DNA of 64,000 bases. Origin: Thermus aquaticus (lineage in GTDB: Bacteria; Deinococcota; Deinococci; Deinococcales; Thermaceae). The notes below the pieces were generated by a model that did no database searches, was not told where the DNA came from, and worked only from the letters and a program-made list of their open reading frames with translations. Positions within the stretch are counted from its first letter, which is position 1. Each line of letters opens with the position of its first letter. Where the stretch lies: contig NZ_LHCI01000106.1 in assembly GCF_001280255.1 (NCBI RefSeq), positions 986,120-1,050,119 of the forward strand, given 5' to 3'. Positions 54,877 to 63,878 of this stretch are shown piece by piece. A program made the position numbers and the translations under genes.

Positions 54877-56169
54877 TTACGCCGCCAGGGGCTTGAGGCT
54901 TTTGTTGATGAGCCACTGCTGGAAGAGGCCGATGAGGTTGGAGAGGACCCAGTAGAGGGTGACCCCGGCGGGGAACTGCAGGACCAGGAAGACGAAGATC
55001 AAGTTTATGAAAAGCCCCTGGCGGATGACGTCCTTGTTGCCGTGGGCGGAGAGCCAGGTGGAGAGGAGGGTGGAGGCCACGTAGAGGACCGGGAGGATGT
55101 AGTAGGGGTCGGGCAGGGCCAGGTCGGGGATCCAGAGGAGGCCCTGGCCGAACTCGTAGTTGGCGATCACCTTCCAGAGGATGAAGAGGATGGGCATCTG
55201 GATGAAAAGGGGCAGGCACCCGGCGGCGGGGTTCACCTTGTGCTCCTGGTAGAGCTTCATGGTGGCCTCTGCCCGCTTGTTGGGGTCGTCCTTGTACTTC
55301 TCGTTGATCTTCTGGATGAGGGGCTGGAGGCGCTGCATCTCGGCCATGCTCTTGAACTGCTGGTGCATGAGGGGCCAGAGGAGGAGGCGCACCACCAGGG
55401 TCAGGAAGAGGATGGCGAGGCCCCAGCTCCCCGTGTAGCGGAAGGCGATCTCCATGATCCAAAGAAGGCCCAAGGAGAGCTGGCCCCAGAGGTTGGGGGT
55501 GAAGAGGCCGGGTAGAGCGAGGAGGCCCTCCACGTGGAAGCGCACCAGCTCGTTCTGCCCGCCGTAGACCTTGACCTCCTGGCCCGGGGGTAGCCGGACC
55601 TCGCCCTCCTTCCCCACCAGCTTGCCCTCGAGGGGCCCCTCTCCGAAGGCCACCAGGGCATAGCCCGCTTTGGGCCGGGTCTGCCAGGCCAGGTAGCGGA
55701 ACCGGCCCTCCCCGCTGGGGAGGGGCTCCCCTTGGCCCTCCAGGAGGACCCGGGGAGCCCCTTGGGCGGAAAGCCTTAGGGTAAGGGGGAAGTCCGCCCG
55801 GACCCCCACGGTGTACCGTCCCTTGGCGATCTCGTAGGTGAGGGTGCCCTCCTGGCCCTGGAAGCGGGCCAGGAGGCGGCCGTCCTCCACCAAAAACTCC
55901 GCCTTCGTTGGGGTAAAGCCCGCCGGGCTCACCACGGGGCCATTCGCCCTGAGGTTGGGGGCCTTGGCGTAGTCGCCGATGGCGGTGCCCTTGTAGGTCT
56001 TGACGTACCAGCCCACCACCTGGCCCTTCTGGTCAAAGGCCAGGTCCACGAGGTTGGTGACGGCCACCTTTTCCGGCACGCCGTCCCCGTTCACGTCCAC
56101 GTCCTTGAAGCCCGCCTCCAGGGCCAGGGCGGGAAGGAGGAGGAGGGCGAGGGCGATAAGGCGCCTCAT
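54877..56169 (-). CDS. yidC: Membrane protein insertase YidC
   Basis: A 430-residue insertase with a long periplasmic domain, as in diderm bacteria. A signal-anchor ([20 protein letters not shown]) precedes the beta-rich P1 domain (to about residue 225), followed by the conserved five-helix core: [32 protein letters not shown] with the functional arginine, [47 protein letters not shown], and [25 protein letters not shown] sequence at the end. It inserts small membrane proteins alone or with Sec. It overlaps yidD by 4 bases. Confidence 0.96.
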   Translation of the reverse strand: MRRLIALALLLLPALALEAGFKDVDVNGDGVPEKVAVTNLVDLAFDQKGQVVGWYVKTYKGTAIGDYAKAPNLRANGPVVSPAGFTPTKAEFLVEDGRLLARFQGQEGTLTYEIAKGRYTVGVRADFPLTLRLSAQGAPRVLLEGQGEPLPSGEGRFRYLAWQTRPKAGYALVAFGEGPLEGKLVGKEGEVRLPPGQEVKVYGGQNELVRFHVEGLLALPGLFTPNLWGQLSLGLLWIMEIAFRYTGSWGLAILFLTLVVRLLLWPLMHQQFKSMAEMQRLQPLIQKINEKYKDDPNKRAEATMKLYQEHKVNPAAGCLPLFIQMPILFILWKVIANYEFGQGLLWIPDLALPDPYYILPVLYVASTLLSTWLSAHGNKDVIRQGLFINLIFVFLVLQFPAGVTLYWVLSNLIGLFQQWLINKSLKPLAA

Positions 56170-56414
56170 CGGAGGCCCTCCTTGGCCTTCTTGGGCGGGA
56201 AGACGGGGGGCACGGGGTCAAGCCCCCCGGGGTGGAGGGGGTGGCACCTTAGAAGGCGCCGCGCCGCCAGGTAGCTACCCAAGAGGGCCCCGTGCCGTTC
56301 TAGGGCCTCGAGGGCGTAGGCGGAGCAGGTGGGGTGGAAGCGGCAGGTCCTGGGCTTCAGGGGGGAGATGAACCGGCGGTAAGCTTTCACGAGCAGGATC
56401 AAGAGGCCGCGCAC
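56166..56414 (-). CDS. yidD: Membrane protein insertion efficiency factor YidD
   Basis: An 82-residue protein with the family core [32 protein letters not shown] and [17 protein letters not shown], including the three conserved cysteines. It helps YidC-dependent insertion at the inner membrane face. The start is GTG 56414, just after the rnpA stop; the longer open frame upstream lies over rnpA in another frame and is not real. TACAAT ends 7 bases before the GTG, so an internal leaderless promoter is possible in addition to read-through. Confidence 0.93.
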   Translation of the reverse strand: MRGLLILLVKAYRRFISPLKPRTCRFHPTCSAYALEALERHGALLGSYLAARRLLRCHPLHPGGLDPVPPVFPPKKAKEGLR

Positions 56415-56419
56415 GCCGC

Positions 56420-56908
56420 CTATTGTATCAGCCCGCTTTTCCTGAGGGCCCGGACCACGTCCTGGAAGAGCTCGGCGAAGCCCGCCTCCCGCGCTTCGGG
56501 GCTCGCCACCAGGAGGATGTGGGCCTTGGGGAGGTGAAGGCGGCGGAGGATCTCCCGAAGGCGCCTTTTCACCTTGTTGCGCACCACCGCCTTGCCCACC
56601 TTTTTGGAGACCACGATCCCCACCCGGGCCTCGGGAGCGGGGAGCCACTTCACGCTCACAAACCTGCCCCTTCCCGCCCTGCCCTTGCGCAGGCGCTGGA
56701 AAGCCCGGTCCCCTTTTAAGGAAAGAAGCCTGCCCCCCGCTTTGGGGGGGCCTTGGCCTAGCCGCTTACCTTGGGCGTCAGGCGCCAGCGGCCCTTTCTT
56801 CGCCTGCGCTTCAGCACGTTCCTGCCGCCTGGGGTCTTCATGCGGGCCCGGAAGCCGTGGGTCTTGGCCCGCTTCCTCCGGTTGGGTTGCCAGGTCCTTT
56901 TCATCCAT
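56420..56908 (-). CDS. rnpA: Ribonuclease P protein component, long Thermus form enclosing rpmH
   Basis: A 162-residue RNase P protein. The normal domain begins near residue 65 ([27 protein letters not shown]) and has the RNR motif in [26 protein letters not shown]. The preceding 60 residues ([16 protein letters not shown] onward) are a charged extension read in the frame that overlies rpmH. This arrangement, with rpmH wholly inside rnpA and the two ATG codons 4 bases apart behind one ribosome-binding site (GGGAGGG), was described for Thermus. The open frame further upstream is ignored because of this known start. Confidence 0.95.
56758..56904 (-). CDS. rpmH: 50S ribosomal protein L34, nested inside rnpA
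   Basis: A 48-residue basic ribosomal protein: [20 protein letters not shown], then [20 protein letters not shown] and a short end TPKVSG. The family core ([20 protein letters not shown]) is clear. The ATG at 56904 lies 4 bases after the rnpA ATG at 56908, in another frame, and shares its ribosome-binding site. The stop is at 56758, so the whole gene lies within rnpA. Confidence 0.97.
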
Positions 56909-56946
56909 TTCCCTCCCTGGGCCCCACGGGCCCCGATACCCTAAAG

Positions 56947-56952
56947 AGTGTA
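56947..56952 (-). promoter_or_regulatory. Extended -10 promoter of rpmH-rnpA
   Basis: TGCTACACT on the minus strand gives an extended -10 (TG-n-TACACT, hexamer 56952-56947). No good -35 is seen. The leader of about 32 bases contains GGGAGGG, used by both rnpA and rpmH. Confidence 0.55.
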
Positions 56953-57007
56953 GCACAAGAGGGCCTGCATTGGGTCTAACGGATTTTTGCACCCGGGCGG
57001 CATAACG

Positions 57008-57036
57008 TTGACAGGCTCGGGCCTTCCCCTTATACT
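57008..57036 (+). promoter_or_regulatory. Promoter of the second LIV-type operon
   Basis: TTGACA (57008-57013) and TATACT (57031-57036) are separated by exactly 17 bases, a near-consensus promoter. A ribosome-binding site AGGGAGG stands before the GTG at 57067. The regions from here leftward and the rpmH promoter are divergent, with about 55 bases between them. Confidence 0.8.
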
Positions 57037-57066
57037 TCCCCCCAAACGGCTCTAGGGAGGAAGCCC

Positions 57067-57828
57067 GTGGCCCAGCTACTGGTGGAGAACGTCACCTTAA
57101 CCTTTGGCGGTCTAGCCGCCTTGTCGGCGGTTTCCCTGGCGGTGGAGAAGGGGGAGCTGGTCTCGGTCATCGGCCCCAACGGGGCGGGGAAGACGAGCCT
57201 TTTGAACTGCATCTCCGGCTTCTACCACCCAAACCGAGGGCGCATCCTCTTTGAGGGGCACGAGATCACCCGGGCCTCCCCCCACGAGATCACCAAGCGG
57301 GGCATCGCCCGGGCCTTTCAGAACATAGAGCTCTTCTCCGGCCTCACCGTCCTGGAAAACCTCATGCTGGCCCGGCACACCTACCTCCGCTACGGCCTGC
57401 TCCAGGCCGGGGCCTTCTACGGGAGGGCTTTGGACCTCGAGGTGGAAAACCGCAGGAGGGTGGAGGAGGTCATAGACTTCATGGAGCTGGAGCCCTACCG
57501 CAAGGCTTTGGTGGGCAACCTGCCCTACGGGGTCAGGAAGCAGGTGGAGGTGGCCCGGGCCCTGGCCCTCTCCCCCAGGCTCCTCCTCCTGGACGAGCCC
57601 ATGGCGGGCATGACCCTGGAGGAGAAGGAGGACATGGTGCGCTTCATCCTGGAGATCAAGGCCCAGGGCACCACCGTGGTCCTCATTGAGCACGACCTGG
57701 GGGTGGTCATGGACATCTCCGACCGGGTCTACGTCCTGGACTTCGGCCAGGTCATCGCCGAGGGGCCGCCTCTGGAGGTGGCCCAAAACCCGCGGGTCCA
57801 GGAGGCCTACATGGGGGTGGAAGCGTGA
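57067..57828 (+). CDS. livG: LIV-type ABC transporter ATP-binding protein (LivG paralogue)
   Basis: A 253-residue ATPase of the HAAT family. Walker A is [18 protein letters not shown], the Q-loop region GIARAFQNIELFSGLTVLEN, the signature LPYGVRKQVEVARALAL (the LivG variant of LSGGQ) and Walker B LLLLDEPMAGM, then EHDLGVVMDISDRVYVLDFG. It opens a six-gene operon and overlaps the acyl-CoA ligase gene by 4 bases (GTGA). The paralogue at 349 is the LivG of the other transporter. Confidence 0.93.
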   Translation: MAQLLVENVTLTFGGLAALSAVSLAVEKGELVSVIGPNGAGKTSLLNCISGFYHPNRGRILFEGHEITRASPHEITKRGIARAFQNIELFSGLTVLENLMLARHTYLRYGLLQAGAFYGRALDLEVENRRRVEEVIDFMELEPYRKALVGNLPYGVRKQVEVARALALSPRLLLLDEPMAGMTLEEKEDMVRFILEIKAQGTTVVLIEHDLGVVMDISDRVYVLDFGQVIAEGPPLEVAQNPRVQEAYMGVEA

Positions 57829-59759
57829 AGGCCCTACGCCCCTCCTACGAGATGAAGCGCTACACCCTGCCCCAGCTCCTCAGGCTCCGCGCCCTGGAGG
57901 AAGGGGACCGGGTGGCCCTCCGGGAGAAGGACCTGGGCATCTGGAACGAGGTCACCTACGGGGAGTACTACGAGAAGGTCCTCCTCTTCGCCCACGGCCT
58001 CCTTTCCTTAGGCTTTGCGCCGGGGGATCGGCTCGCCATCATCGCCGACAACATCCCCGAGTGGCTTTACGCCGAGCTCGGGGCCCAGGCGGTTCGGGGT
58101 ATCAGCGTGGGCGTGTACCAGTCCGGCCTGCCCTCCGAGATCGCCTACATGCTGAGCTACACCGGGGCCAGCGTCGTCCTGGCGGAGGACCAGGAGCAGG
58201 TAGACAAGCTCTACGAGGTGAGGGCCGAGATCCCCAAGGTCCGCCACGTCATCTACGAGGACGAGAAGGGCATGCGGGGCTACCGGGACCCCTGGCTCCT
58301 CTCCTTTGAGGAGGTCCTGGAAAGGGGGCGGGAGCACCGCAGGAAGCACCCCGATGCCGTGGAGAGGCTCCTCCTCGAGGCCAGCCCCGAGGAGGTCTGC
58401 CATCTCTCCTCCACCTCGGGGACCACGGGCAGGCCCAAGGCGGCCATGCTCCGCCACCGCAACATGGTCCACATGGGGGTGGCCCTGCAGGAGGTGGACC
58501 CCCTCCTGCCCACCGACGACTACCTCTCCTTCCTGCCCCTGGCCTGGATCGGGGAGCAGATGATGTCGGTGGCCATGGCCCTCACCGGGGGCTTCGCCGT
58601 CAACTTCCCGGAGGCGGTGGAGACCGCCCTGCAGGACCTGAAGGAGATCGGCCCCCACGTCATGTTCAGCCCCCCCAGGGTGTGGGAAAGCATCCAGAGC
58701 AACATCTGGGTGCGGATGTCGGAAAGCTACGCCTTTAACCGCTTTGTCTACGAGAGGCTCCTTAGGGTGGGCTACCGGGCGGCGGAGTACCGCATGCGGG
58801 GTAGGCCCATGCCCTTAGGCCTTCGCCTCGCCTACTGGCTGGCGGACCAGGTGCTCTTCAAGCCCTTGAGGGACCAGCTGGGCTTCCTTCGCCTCCGGCG
58901 GGCCTACACCGGCGGGGCCGCCTTGGGGCCCGACGTGTTCCGCTTCTTTCACGCCATCGGGGTCAACCTCAAGCAGATCTACGGCCAGACGGAGATCAAC
59001 GGCATCGCCTTCGTCCACCGGGACGGGGATGTCCGCTACGACACCGTGGGCAAGCCCATCCCCGGCACCGAGGTCCGGATCAGCGAGGAAGGGGAGATCC
59101 TCCTGCGTTCGGACGCCGTCTGCGCCGGCTACTGGGAGAGGCCCGAGGCCACGGCGGAGACCTTCCGGGAAGGCTGGCTCCACACCGGGGACGCCGGCTA
59201 CCTGACGGAGGACGGCCACCTGGTGGTCATTGACCGCCTCTCCGACGTGATGCGCACCGAGAGGGGCACCGTCTTCAGCCCCCAGTTCGTGGAGAACAAG
59301 CTGAAGTTCTCCCCCTACATCAAGGAGGCCGTGGTCTTCGGGGACCGCAAGCCCTACCTGGCCGCCTTCATCAACATTGACCCCCAGACCGTGGGCAAGT
59401 GGGCGGAGGACCGGGGCCTGGCCTACACCACCTATCTGGACCTCTCCTTGAAGCCTGAGGTGGCCGAGCTCATCCGCAAGGAGGTGGAAAAGGTGAACGC
59501 CGAGCTTCCCGAGGAGCTTAGGATCCGGCGCTTCGTCCTCCTCTACAAGCTCCTGGACGCCGACGACGAGGAGCTCACCCGCACCGGCAAGGTGCGCCGG
59601 GGCCTGATCGCCAAGAAGTACGCCCCCCTGGTGGAGGCCCTCTACTCCGGGGCAAGGGAGGTGGAGGTGGAGGCGGAGTATCGCTACCAGGACGGTAGCG
59701 TCCAGCGGGTGCGGGCCAAGGTTCCGGTTTTGGATGTGGTGGCGGAGGTGCCCGTATGA
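57825..59759 (+). CDS. AMP-dependent acyl-CoA synthetase (long-chain/aromatic acid ligase)
   Basis: A 644-residue adenylate-forming ligase that activates a carboxylic acid to its CoA thioester. The AMP-binding P-loop is LSSTSGTTGRPKAAMLRHRN near residue 200, followed by LPLAWIGEQMMSV, YTGGAALGPDVFRFF and IYGQTEINGIAF, and the hinge region WLHTGDAGYLTEDGHLVVIDRLSDV. The catalytic-lysine end is TRTGKVRRGLIAKKY near residue 595. The LSDVMRTERGTVFSPQFVE segment is typical of the FadD15/ACSBG-like group of large ligases. It is cotranscribed inside a LIV-type ABC operon, so the importer probably brings in the acid this enzyme activates. Confidence 0.93.
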   Translation: MKALRPSYEMKRYTLPQLLRLRALEEGDRVALREKDLGIWNEVTYGEYYEKVLLFAHGLLSLGFAPGDRLAIIADNIPEWLYAELGAQAVRGISVGVYQSGLPSEIAYMLSYTGASVVLAEDQEQVDKLYEVRAEIPKVRHVIYEDEKGMRGYRDPWLLSFEEVLERGREHRRKHPDAVERLLLEASPEEVCHLSSTSGTTGRPKAAMLRHRNMVHMGVALQEVDPLLPTDDYLSFLPLAWIGEQMMSVAMALTGGFAVNFPEAVETALQDLKEIGPHVMFSPPRVWESIQSNIWVRMSESYAFNRFVYERLLRVGYRAAEYRMRGRPMPLGLRLAYWLADQVLFKPLRDQLGFLRLRRAYTGGAALGPDVFRFFHAIGVNLKQIYGQTEINGIAFVHRDGDVRYDTVGKPIPGTEVRISEEGEILLRSDAVCAGYWERPEATAETFREGWLHTGDAGYLTEDGHLVVIDRLSDVMRTERGTVFSPQFVENKLKFSPYIKEAVVFGDRKPYLAAFINIDPQTVGKWAEDRGLAYTTYLDLSLKPEVAELIRKEVEKVNAELPEELRIRRFVLLYKLLDADDEELTRTGKVRRGLIAKKYAPLVEALYSGAREVEVEAEYRYQDGSVQRVRAKVPVLDVVAEVPV

Positions 59760-60582
59760 GCTTTCTGGTGGAGCTTCTGGTATCTGGGATAGTCCTGGGG
59801 CTGATCGGGAGCTCCTGGCCATTGGGGCCTTCGCCGCCCACTTCTTCCTGGTTACCCTCAAGCTTCCCTTCCTTCTGGCCTTCCCCCTGGCCTTGGGCTT
59901 CACGGCCGTGGTGGGCTACACCTTGGAACGCGTCTTCCTGAAAAGGCTGGTGGGCCAGCCCATCATCTCCGTCATCATGGCCACCATCGGCCTGGCCTTC
60001 TTCCTGGACGGGGTCCTCCACCTCACCCCTTACGGGGCGGGGAGCTACGGCTACCCCTCCTTCCTTCCCGAGGGCGGGGTGACCCTCTTGGGGGCCCGGA
60101 TCTCCTACGCCCAGCTCCTGGCCTTGGGGCTCACCCTGGCCCTGATCCTGGCCTTCGGCTGGTTTTTCCAGCGCTCCACCCTGGGCGTGGCCATGCGGAG
60201 CGTGGCCGACGACCAGATGGCGGCCATGAGCCTGGGGGTGTCCGTGGCCAAGGTCTTCGCCCTGGCCTGGGCCGCCGCCGGCCTCACGGCAGCCGCGGGG
60301 GGGGTGATGGTGGGCACCATCTCCGGCCTCAACCTGGACAGCCTGGTGCACATCGGCCTCAGGGTCTTCCCCGTGGTCATCCTGGGCGGGCTGGACTCCA
60401 TACCGGGAGCGGTGGTGGCGGGCATTCTGATTGGGGTCTTGGAGAACCTGGCCGCGGGCTTCCTGGACCCCTTGGTGCCTGGCGGCGGTACCCGGGAGGT
60501 CTTCCCCTTCTTGGTCCTCCTTCTCGTCCTCTGGTTCAAGCCCCATGGCCTTTTCGGCACGGAGGAGATTGAGCGCGTATGA
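59756..60582 (+). pseudogene. livH: LIV-type permease LivH paralogue (N-terminal internal deletion and frameshift)
   Basis: The gene starts at ATG 59756, overlapping the ligase stop, with MSFLVELLVSGIVLG. Near 59804 it jumps in another frame to RELLAIGAFAAHFFLVTLKLPFLLA and then follows the family to the end (VAMRSVADDQMAAMSLGV, AAGLTAAAGGVMVGTI, VVILGGLDSIPGAVVAG). The segment between, about 20-25 residues that make the rest of the first helix and the FAHGE-type element, is missing and the loss is not a multiple of three. The intact paralogue at 2453 shows the expected text. The rest of the operon is intact, so either a recent deletion or a sequence fault is possible. Confidence 0.82.
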
Positions 60583-61646
60583 GAAACCCTTGGGCCCAGA
60601 CCGGCAACTACCGCACGGACTACCGGCAGGACACCAGCATCTTCGCCACCCACCGGGAACTCGTCTCCCTCCTCCTTTTCCTGGGCTTTCTCCTCCTGCT
60701 CCCCCAGTTCCTCTCCCGGACCCAGGTCTTCATCCTGGACCTGATCCTGGTCTACAGCGTGGCGGTGCTGGGGCTCAACATCACCACCGGCTACGCCGGC
60801 CTCATCAACATCGGCCAGGCGGCCTTCATGGGGGTAGGGGCCTACACGGCTGCCCTCTTGGCACCCTTGGGCCTTCCCTTCTGGCTTCTGATCCCTATAG
60901 GGGGCTTGGTGGCCGCCTTCTTCGGCTTCCTGGTGGGGATTCCGAGCCTGAGGGTGAAGCACCTCTACCTGGCCCTGGCCACCCTGGCCTTCCAGATCAT
61001 CTTTGAGTGGACCGTGGGCCACTCCCCCCTCCTGAAGCAAGGGGGGGCCATGGACATGCCCCGGGCCAGCCTCTTCGGCTATGAGGCGGGCTTCCGCAAC
61101 CACTTCCACTTCTGGTACTACGTGAGCCTGGCCACCCTGGTGGTCCTGGCCCTCTTTTGGCGGAACCTCCTCAGGACCCGGTACGGCCGGGCCCTCATCG
61201 CCGTGCGGGACAACGACCGGGCCGCCGACGCCATGGGCATGGACCCCGGGCGCACCAAGCTCTTCGCCTTCGCCCTGGGGGCCTTTTACGCCGGGGTGGC
61301 GGGGGTCCTCTACGCCTACCTCTCCCGGGCGGTGGTCATAGAGGACTACGTCTTCGCCCACTCGGTGAAGTACCTGGCCATGGCCATCGTGGGGGGGCTC
61401 GGCACCCTGGTGGGAAGCTTCCTGGGGACGGGCTTCCTGGTCCTTCTGGACGTGAACATGGAGGCGCTTTCCAACTTCATCAAGGGCTTGGGTTTCAGCG
61501 TGGCCGGGGTGGACGTGGCCAGCGCCCTCCGGCCTTTGGTCTTCGGCCTCGTGATCCTGCTCTTCCTCATGTTTGAGCCTCGAGGCCTCTACAACTGGTG
61601 GCGACTGGTGCGGAGCTTTTTCCGCACCTGGCCGTTCAAGTACTAA
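60579..61646 (+). CDS. livM: LIV-type ABC transporter permease (LivM paralogue)
   Basis: A 355-residue permease. The core has VAVLGLNITTGYAGLINIGQAAFMGVGAYTAA, LRVKHLYLALATLAFQIIFEW and the cytoplasmic loop LIAVRDNDRAADAMGM, followed by YAGVAGVLYAYLSR and VGGLGTLVGSFLG. A 40-residue hydrophilic N-terminus (MRNPWAQTGNYRTDYRQDTS) precedes the first helix and is characteristic of the LivM type that accompanies acyl-CoA ligase clusters in other bacteria. It overlaps the livH stop by 4 bases. Confidence 0.92.
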   Translation: MRNPWAQTGNYRTDYRQDTSIFATHRELVSLLLFLGFLLLLPQFLSRTQVFILDLILVYSVAVLGLNITTGYAGLINIGQAAFMGVGAYTAALLAPLGLPFWLLIPIGGLVAAFFGFLVGIPSLRVKHLYLALATLAFQIIFEWTVGHSPLLKQGGAMDMPRASLFGYEAGFRNHFHFWYYVSLATLVVLALFWRNLLRTRYGRALIAVRDNDRAADAMGMDPGRTKLFAFALGAFYAGVAGVLYAYLSRAVVIEDYVFAHSVKYLAMAIVGGLGTLVGSFLGTGFLVLLDVNMEALSNFIKGLGFSVAGVDVASALRPLVFGLVILLFLMFEPRGLYNWWRLVRSFFRTWPFKY

Positions 61647-61659
61647 GGGAGGGATAGGT

Positions 61660-62856
61660 ATGCGGAAGGCGGTTTTAGGCGTTTTGGCGGCTTTGGGGTT
61701 GGCCTTAGGCCAGCAACAGGTGACCCTCTTCTGGTCGGGGGCCATCACCGGTCCCACCTCGGAGACGGGGGCTCCCTACGGGGCGGCGATTGAGGACTAC
61801 TGCCGGCACATGGCCCGGTCCATCCCCGGGGTGGTGCTGAACTGCGTGGTGCGGGATGACCGCTACGACAACGCTACCACCCAGCGCCTCTTTGAGGAGG
61901 CGGTGGACCGGTTCAAGATCCCCGTCTACCTGGGGTACTCCACGGGGGCCATGCTCCAGATGAAGGCCCTCATCCAGGAGCTCCGGATCCCCACCCTGCC
62001 CGCCTCCAACCACGTGGGCCTCATTGACCCCCCCAACGGGGACTACTTCTTCATCCCCGTCTCCACCTACTCCGAGCAGGTGGTGGCCCTCCTGGAGTAC
62101 ATCGCCAAGCAGAAGAAGGGGGCCAAGGTGGCCCTGGTGGTTCACCCTTCTCCCTTCGGCCGGGCTCCGGTGGAGGCGGCCCGCAAGGCGGCCCAGCTGC
62201 TGGGCCTGCAGATCGTGGACGTGCAGGAGGTGGGGGCGGGCAACCTGGACAACACCGCCCTCCTCCGCCGCTTTGAGGCGGCCGGGGTGGAGTTCGTGGT
62301 CCACCAGAACGTGGCCGGGCCCGTGGCCAACATCCTCAAGGACACCCGCAGGCTAGGGCTTTCCGGCAAGATGCGCCACCTGGGGGCGGTCTACACGGGC
62401 GGCGTGGACCTCCTGCAGCTTTCGGGGGAGGCGGTGGAGGGCTTCCTCTGGGCGAGCCCCTATTTCACCCCCGAGGAGGACACCCCGGGCATCCGCCTGC
62501 AGAAGGAGCTGGTCTCCCGCTTTGGCAGGCCCGCGGGCTACGCCCAGAACCACAACTACACCGCGGGGATGCTGGCGGCGGCCATCGCCGTGGAGGCCAT
62601 GCGGCGGGCCCAGGAGCGCTTCAAGCGCATCAACAACGAGACGGTCTACCAGGCCATCGTGGCCATGAACGGACCCAACGCTTTCCGGCCCGGCCTGGCG
62701 GTCTCCACCAAGCAGGGGATTGAGGTGGACTTCACCAAGAGCGAGCGCACCGGGGCCGAGGGCCTGAGGATCCTCGAGGCCAAGGGGGGCCGTTTCGTGC
62801 CCGTCACCGAGCCCTTCACCTCGGCCCTCTTCCGCAAGGTCCACTACGGCAAGTAG
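61660..62856 (+). CDS. LIV-type ABC transporter substrate-binding protein (second operon)
   Basis: A 398-residue exported protein: signal peptide MRKAVLGVLAALGLALGQ, then LFWSGAITGPTSETGAPYG, in place of the usual GPLSG strand of amino acid binders. KIPVYLGYSTGAMLQMKALIQEL and LPASNHVGLIDPPNGDYFF, and the late NHNYTAGMLAAAIAVEAMRRA, fit a subgroup of HAAT binding proteins found with acyl-CoA ligases. The ligand is therefore more likely an organic acid than a branched-chain amino acid; this is inference. The ATG at 61660 follows GGGAGGG. A GC-rich hairpin with T-run follows the gene. Confidence 0.9.
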   Translation: MRKAVLGVLAALGLALGQQQVTLFWSGAITGPTSETGAPYGAAIEDYCRHMARSIPGVVLNCVVRDDRYDNATTQRLFEEAVDRFKIPVYLGYSTGAMLQMKALIQELRIPTLPASNHVGLIDPPNGDYFFIPVSTYSEQVVALLEYIAKQKKGAKVALVVHPSPFGRAPVEAARKAAQLLGLQIVDVQEVGAGNLDNTALLRRFEAAGVEFVVHQNVAGPVANILKDTRRLGLSGKMRHLGAVYTGGVDLLQLSGEAVEGFLWASPYFTPEEDTPGIRLQKELVSRFGRPAGYAQNHNYTAGMLAAAIAVEAMRRAQERFKRINNETVYQAIVAMNGPNAFRPGLAVSTKQGIEVDFTKSERTGAEGLRILEAKGGRFVPVTEPFTSALFRKVHYGK

Positions 62857-62864
62857 CCCATGGC

Positions 62865-62900
62865 GGGGGGCCTGGGGCCTGTGGCCTCGGCCCCCCTTTT
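62865..62900 (+). terminator. Hairpin with T-run after the second LIV binding-protein gene
   Basis: Arms GGGGGGCC (62865-62872) and GGCCCCCC (62889-62896) are followed by TTTT. It lies between the binding-protein gene and livF, so it probably ends part of the transcripts and lowers livF expression. Confidence 0.65.
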
Positions 62901-62912
62901 GGAGGCCACGGC

Positions 62913-63746
62913 ATGGACACCCTGAACCCCACCCGCCCCGAGGACCTGGGGCCCATTCTCCTTTTGGTCAACAACATTGAGGTGGTCTACCACGACATCA
63001 TCCAGGTGCTCCGGGGGGTTTCCCTAAAGGTGCCGGAGGGGCGGATCACCGCCCTCCTGGGCCCCAACGGCGCCGGGAAGACCACCACGCTAAGGGCCAT
63101 CTCCGGCCTTCTCATCCCCGAGGACGGGGAGGTGGTCCGAGGGGAGATCCTCTACCGAAACGAGCCCATCCACAACCGGCCCCCGGAGGAGATCGTCAAG
63201 AAGGGCATCGTGCAGGTCCTGGAGGGGCGGCGGGTCTTCAAGCACCTGACAGTGGAGGAGAACCTCCTGGTGGGGACCCTGACCCGGCGGGGGGTGAACC
63301 TGAAGGAGGAGCTGGAGCGCATCTACCACTACTTCCCCCGCTTGGCCGACCTCCGCCACCGCTTGGCGGGGTACTGTTCGGGGGGGGAGCAGCAGATGAT
63401 CGCCATCGGCCGCGCCCTCCTCACCAAGCCCAGGCTCCTCCTCCTGGACGAGCCCTCTCTGGGCCTTGCCCCCCTTCTGGTGCGGGAGATCTTTGACATC
63501 GTGGCCCGGGTCAACGCCGAGGAGGGGGTCACGGTGTTGGTGGTGGAGCAGAACGCCCGGGTGGCCCTTTCCGTGGCCCACTACGGCTACATCATGGAGA
63601 CGGGCCGGGTGGTCCTCGAGGGGGACCGGGACTACCTCCTGGAAAACCCCGACGTCCAGGAGTTTTACCTGGGCGTGGCCAAGGGGGGCGGGCGGAAGAG
63701 CTTCAAGGAGGTCAAGGCCTACAAGAGGCGCAAGCGCTTCATGTAG
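62913..63746 (+). CDS. livF: LIV-type ABC transporter ATP-binding protein (LivF paralogue)
   Basis: A 277-residue ATPase and last gene of the operon. It has Walker [39 protein letters not shown] (the LivF-type region), the signature read as CSGGEQQMIAIGRAL (Cys for Leu in LSGGE) and Walker B LLLLDEPSLGLAP. Both ends are longer than in a typical LivF: 20 residues before the first strand and a basic tail (KAYKRRKRF). The ATG at 62913 follows TGGAGG. Confidence 0.93.
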   Translation: MDTLNPTRPEDLGPILLLVNNIEVVYHDIIQVLRGVSLKVPEGRITALLGPNGAGKTTTLRAISGLLIPEDGEVVRGEILYRNEPIHNRPPEEIVKKGIVQVLEGRRVFKHLTVEENLLVGTLTRRGVNLKEELERIYHYFPRLADLRHRLAGYCSGGEQQMIAIGRALLTKPRLLLLDEPSLGLAPLLVREIFDIVARVNAEEGVTVLVVEQNARVALSVAHYGYIMETGRVVLEGDRDYLLENPDVQEFYLGVAKGGGRKSFKEVKAYKRRKRFM

Positions 63747-63750
63747 TCCA

Positions 63751-63878
63751 CCCCATGCTGGCCTACGCATGGGGGCCCAAAAGGTCCCTTAGGGGCTTGC
63801 CCTAAGTGCCCGCACTCTATGGCCCAAGTCCGGGCTGGGGAAGGGCTTTTCTGGGGCCCCCGCCGCGGTGGGGTACTT
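63751..63878 (+). repeat. Intergenic palindromic repeat, modules A and B, degraded (copy 4)
   Basis: Module A begins 4 bases after the livF stop: CCCCATGCTGG (63751-63761) is intact, but the right arm is shortened to GCATGGGG and the flank reads GCCCAAAAGGT. Module B follows, with its left flank TAAGTGCCCGCACTCT near 63803 and GGGCTTTTCTGGGGCCCCC, but one arm and the loop of its hairpin are lost (CGCCGCGGTGGGGTACTTA remains). The order A-B is opposite to copy 2. Confidence 0.7.

Noticed and set aside
56909..56992. Longer RnpA starting at 56992
   Set aside because: The frame is open, but the known Thermus start shared with rpmH at 56908 has a good ribosome-binding site, and the extra residues overlap the promoter region.
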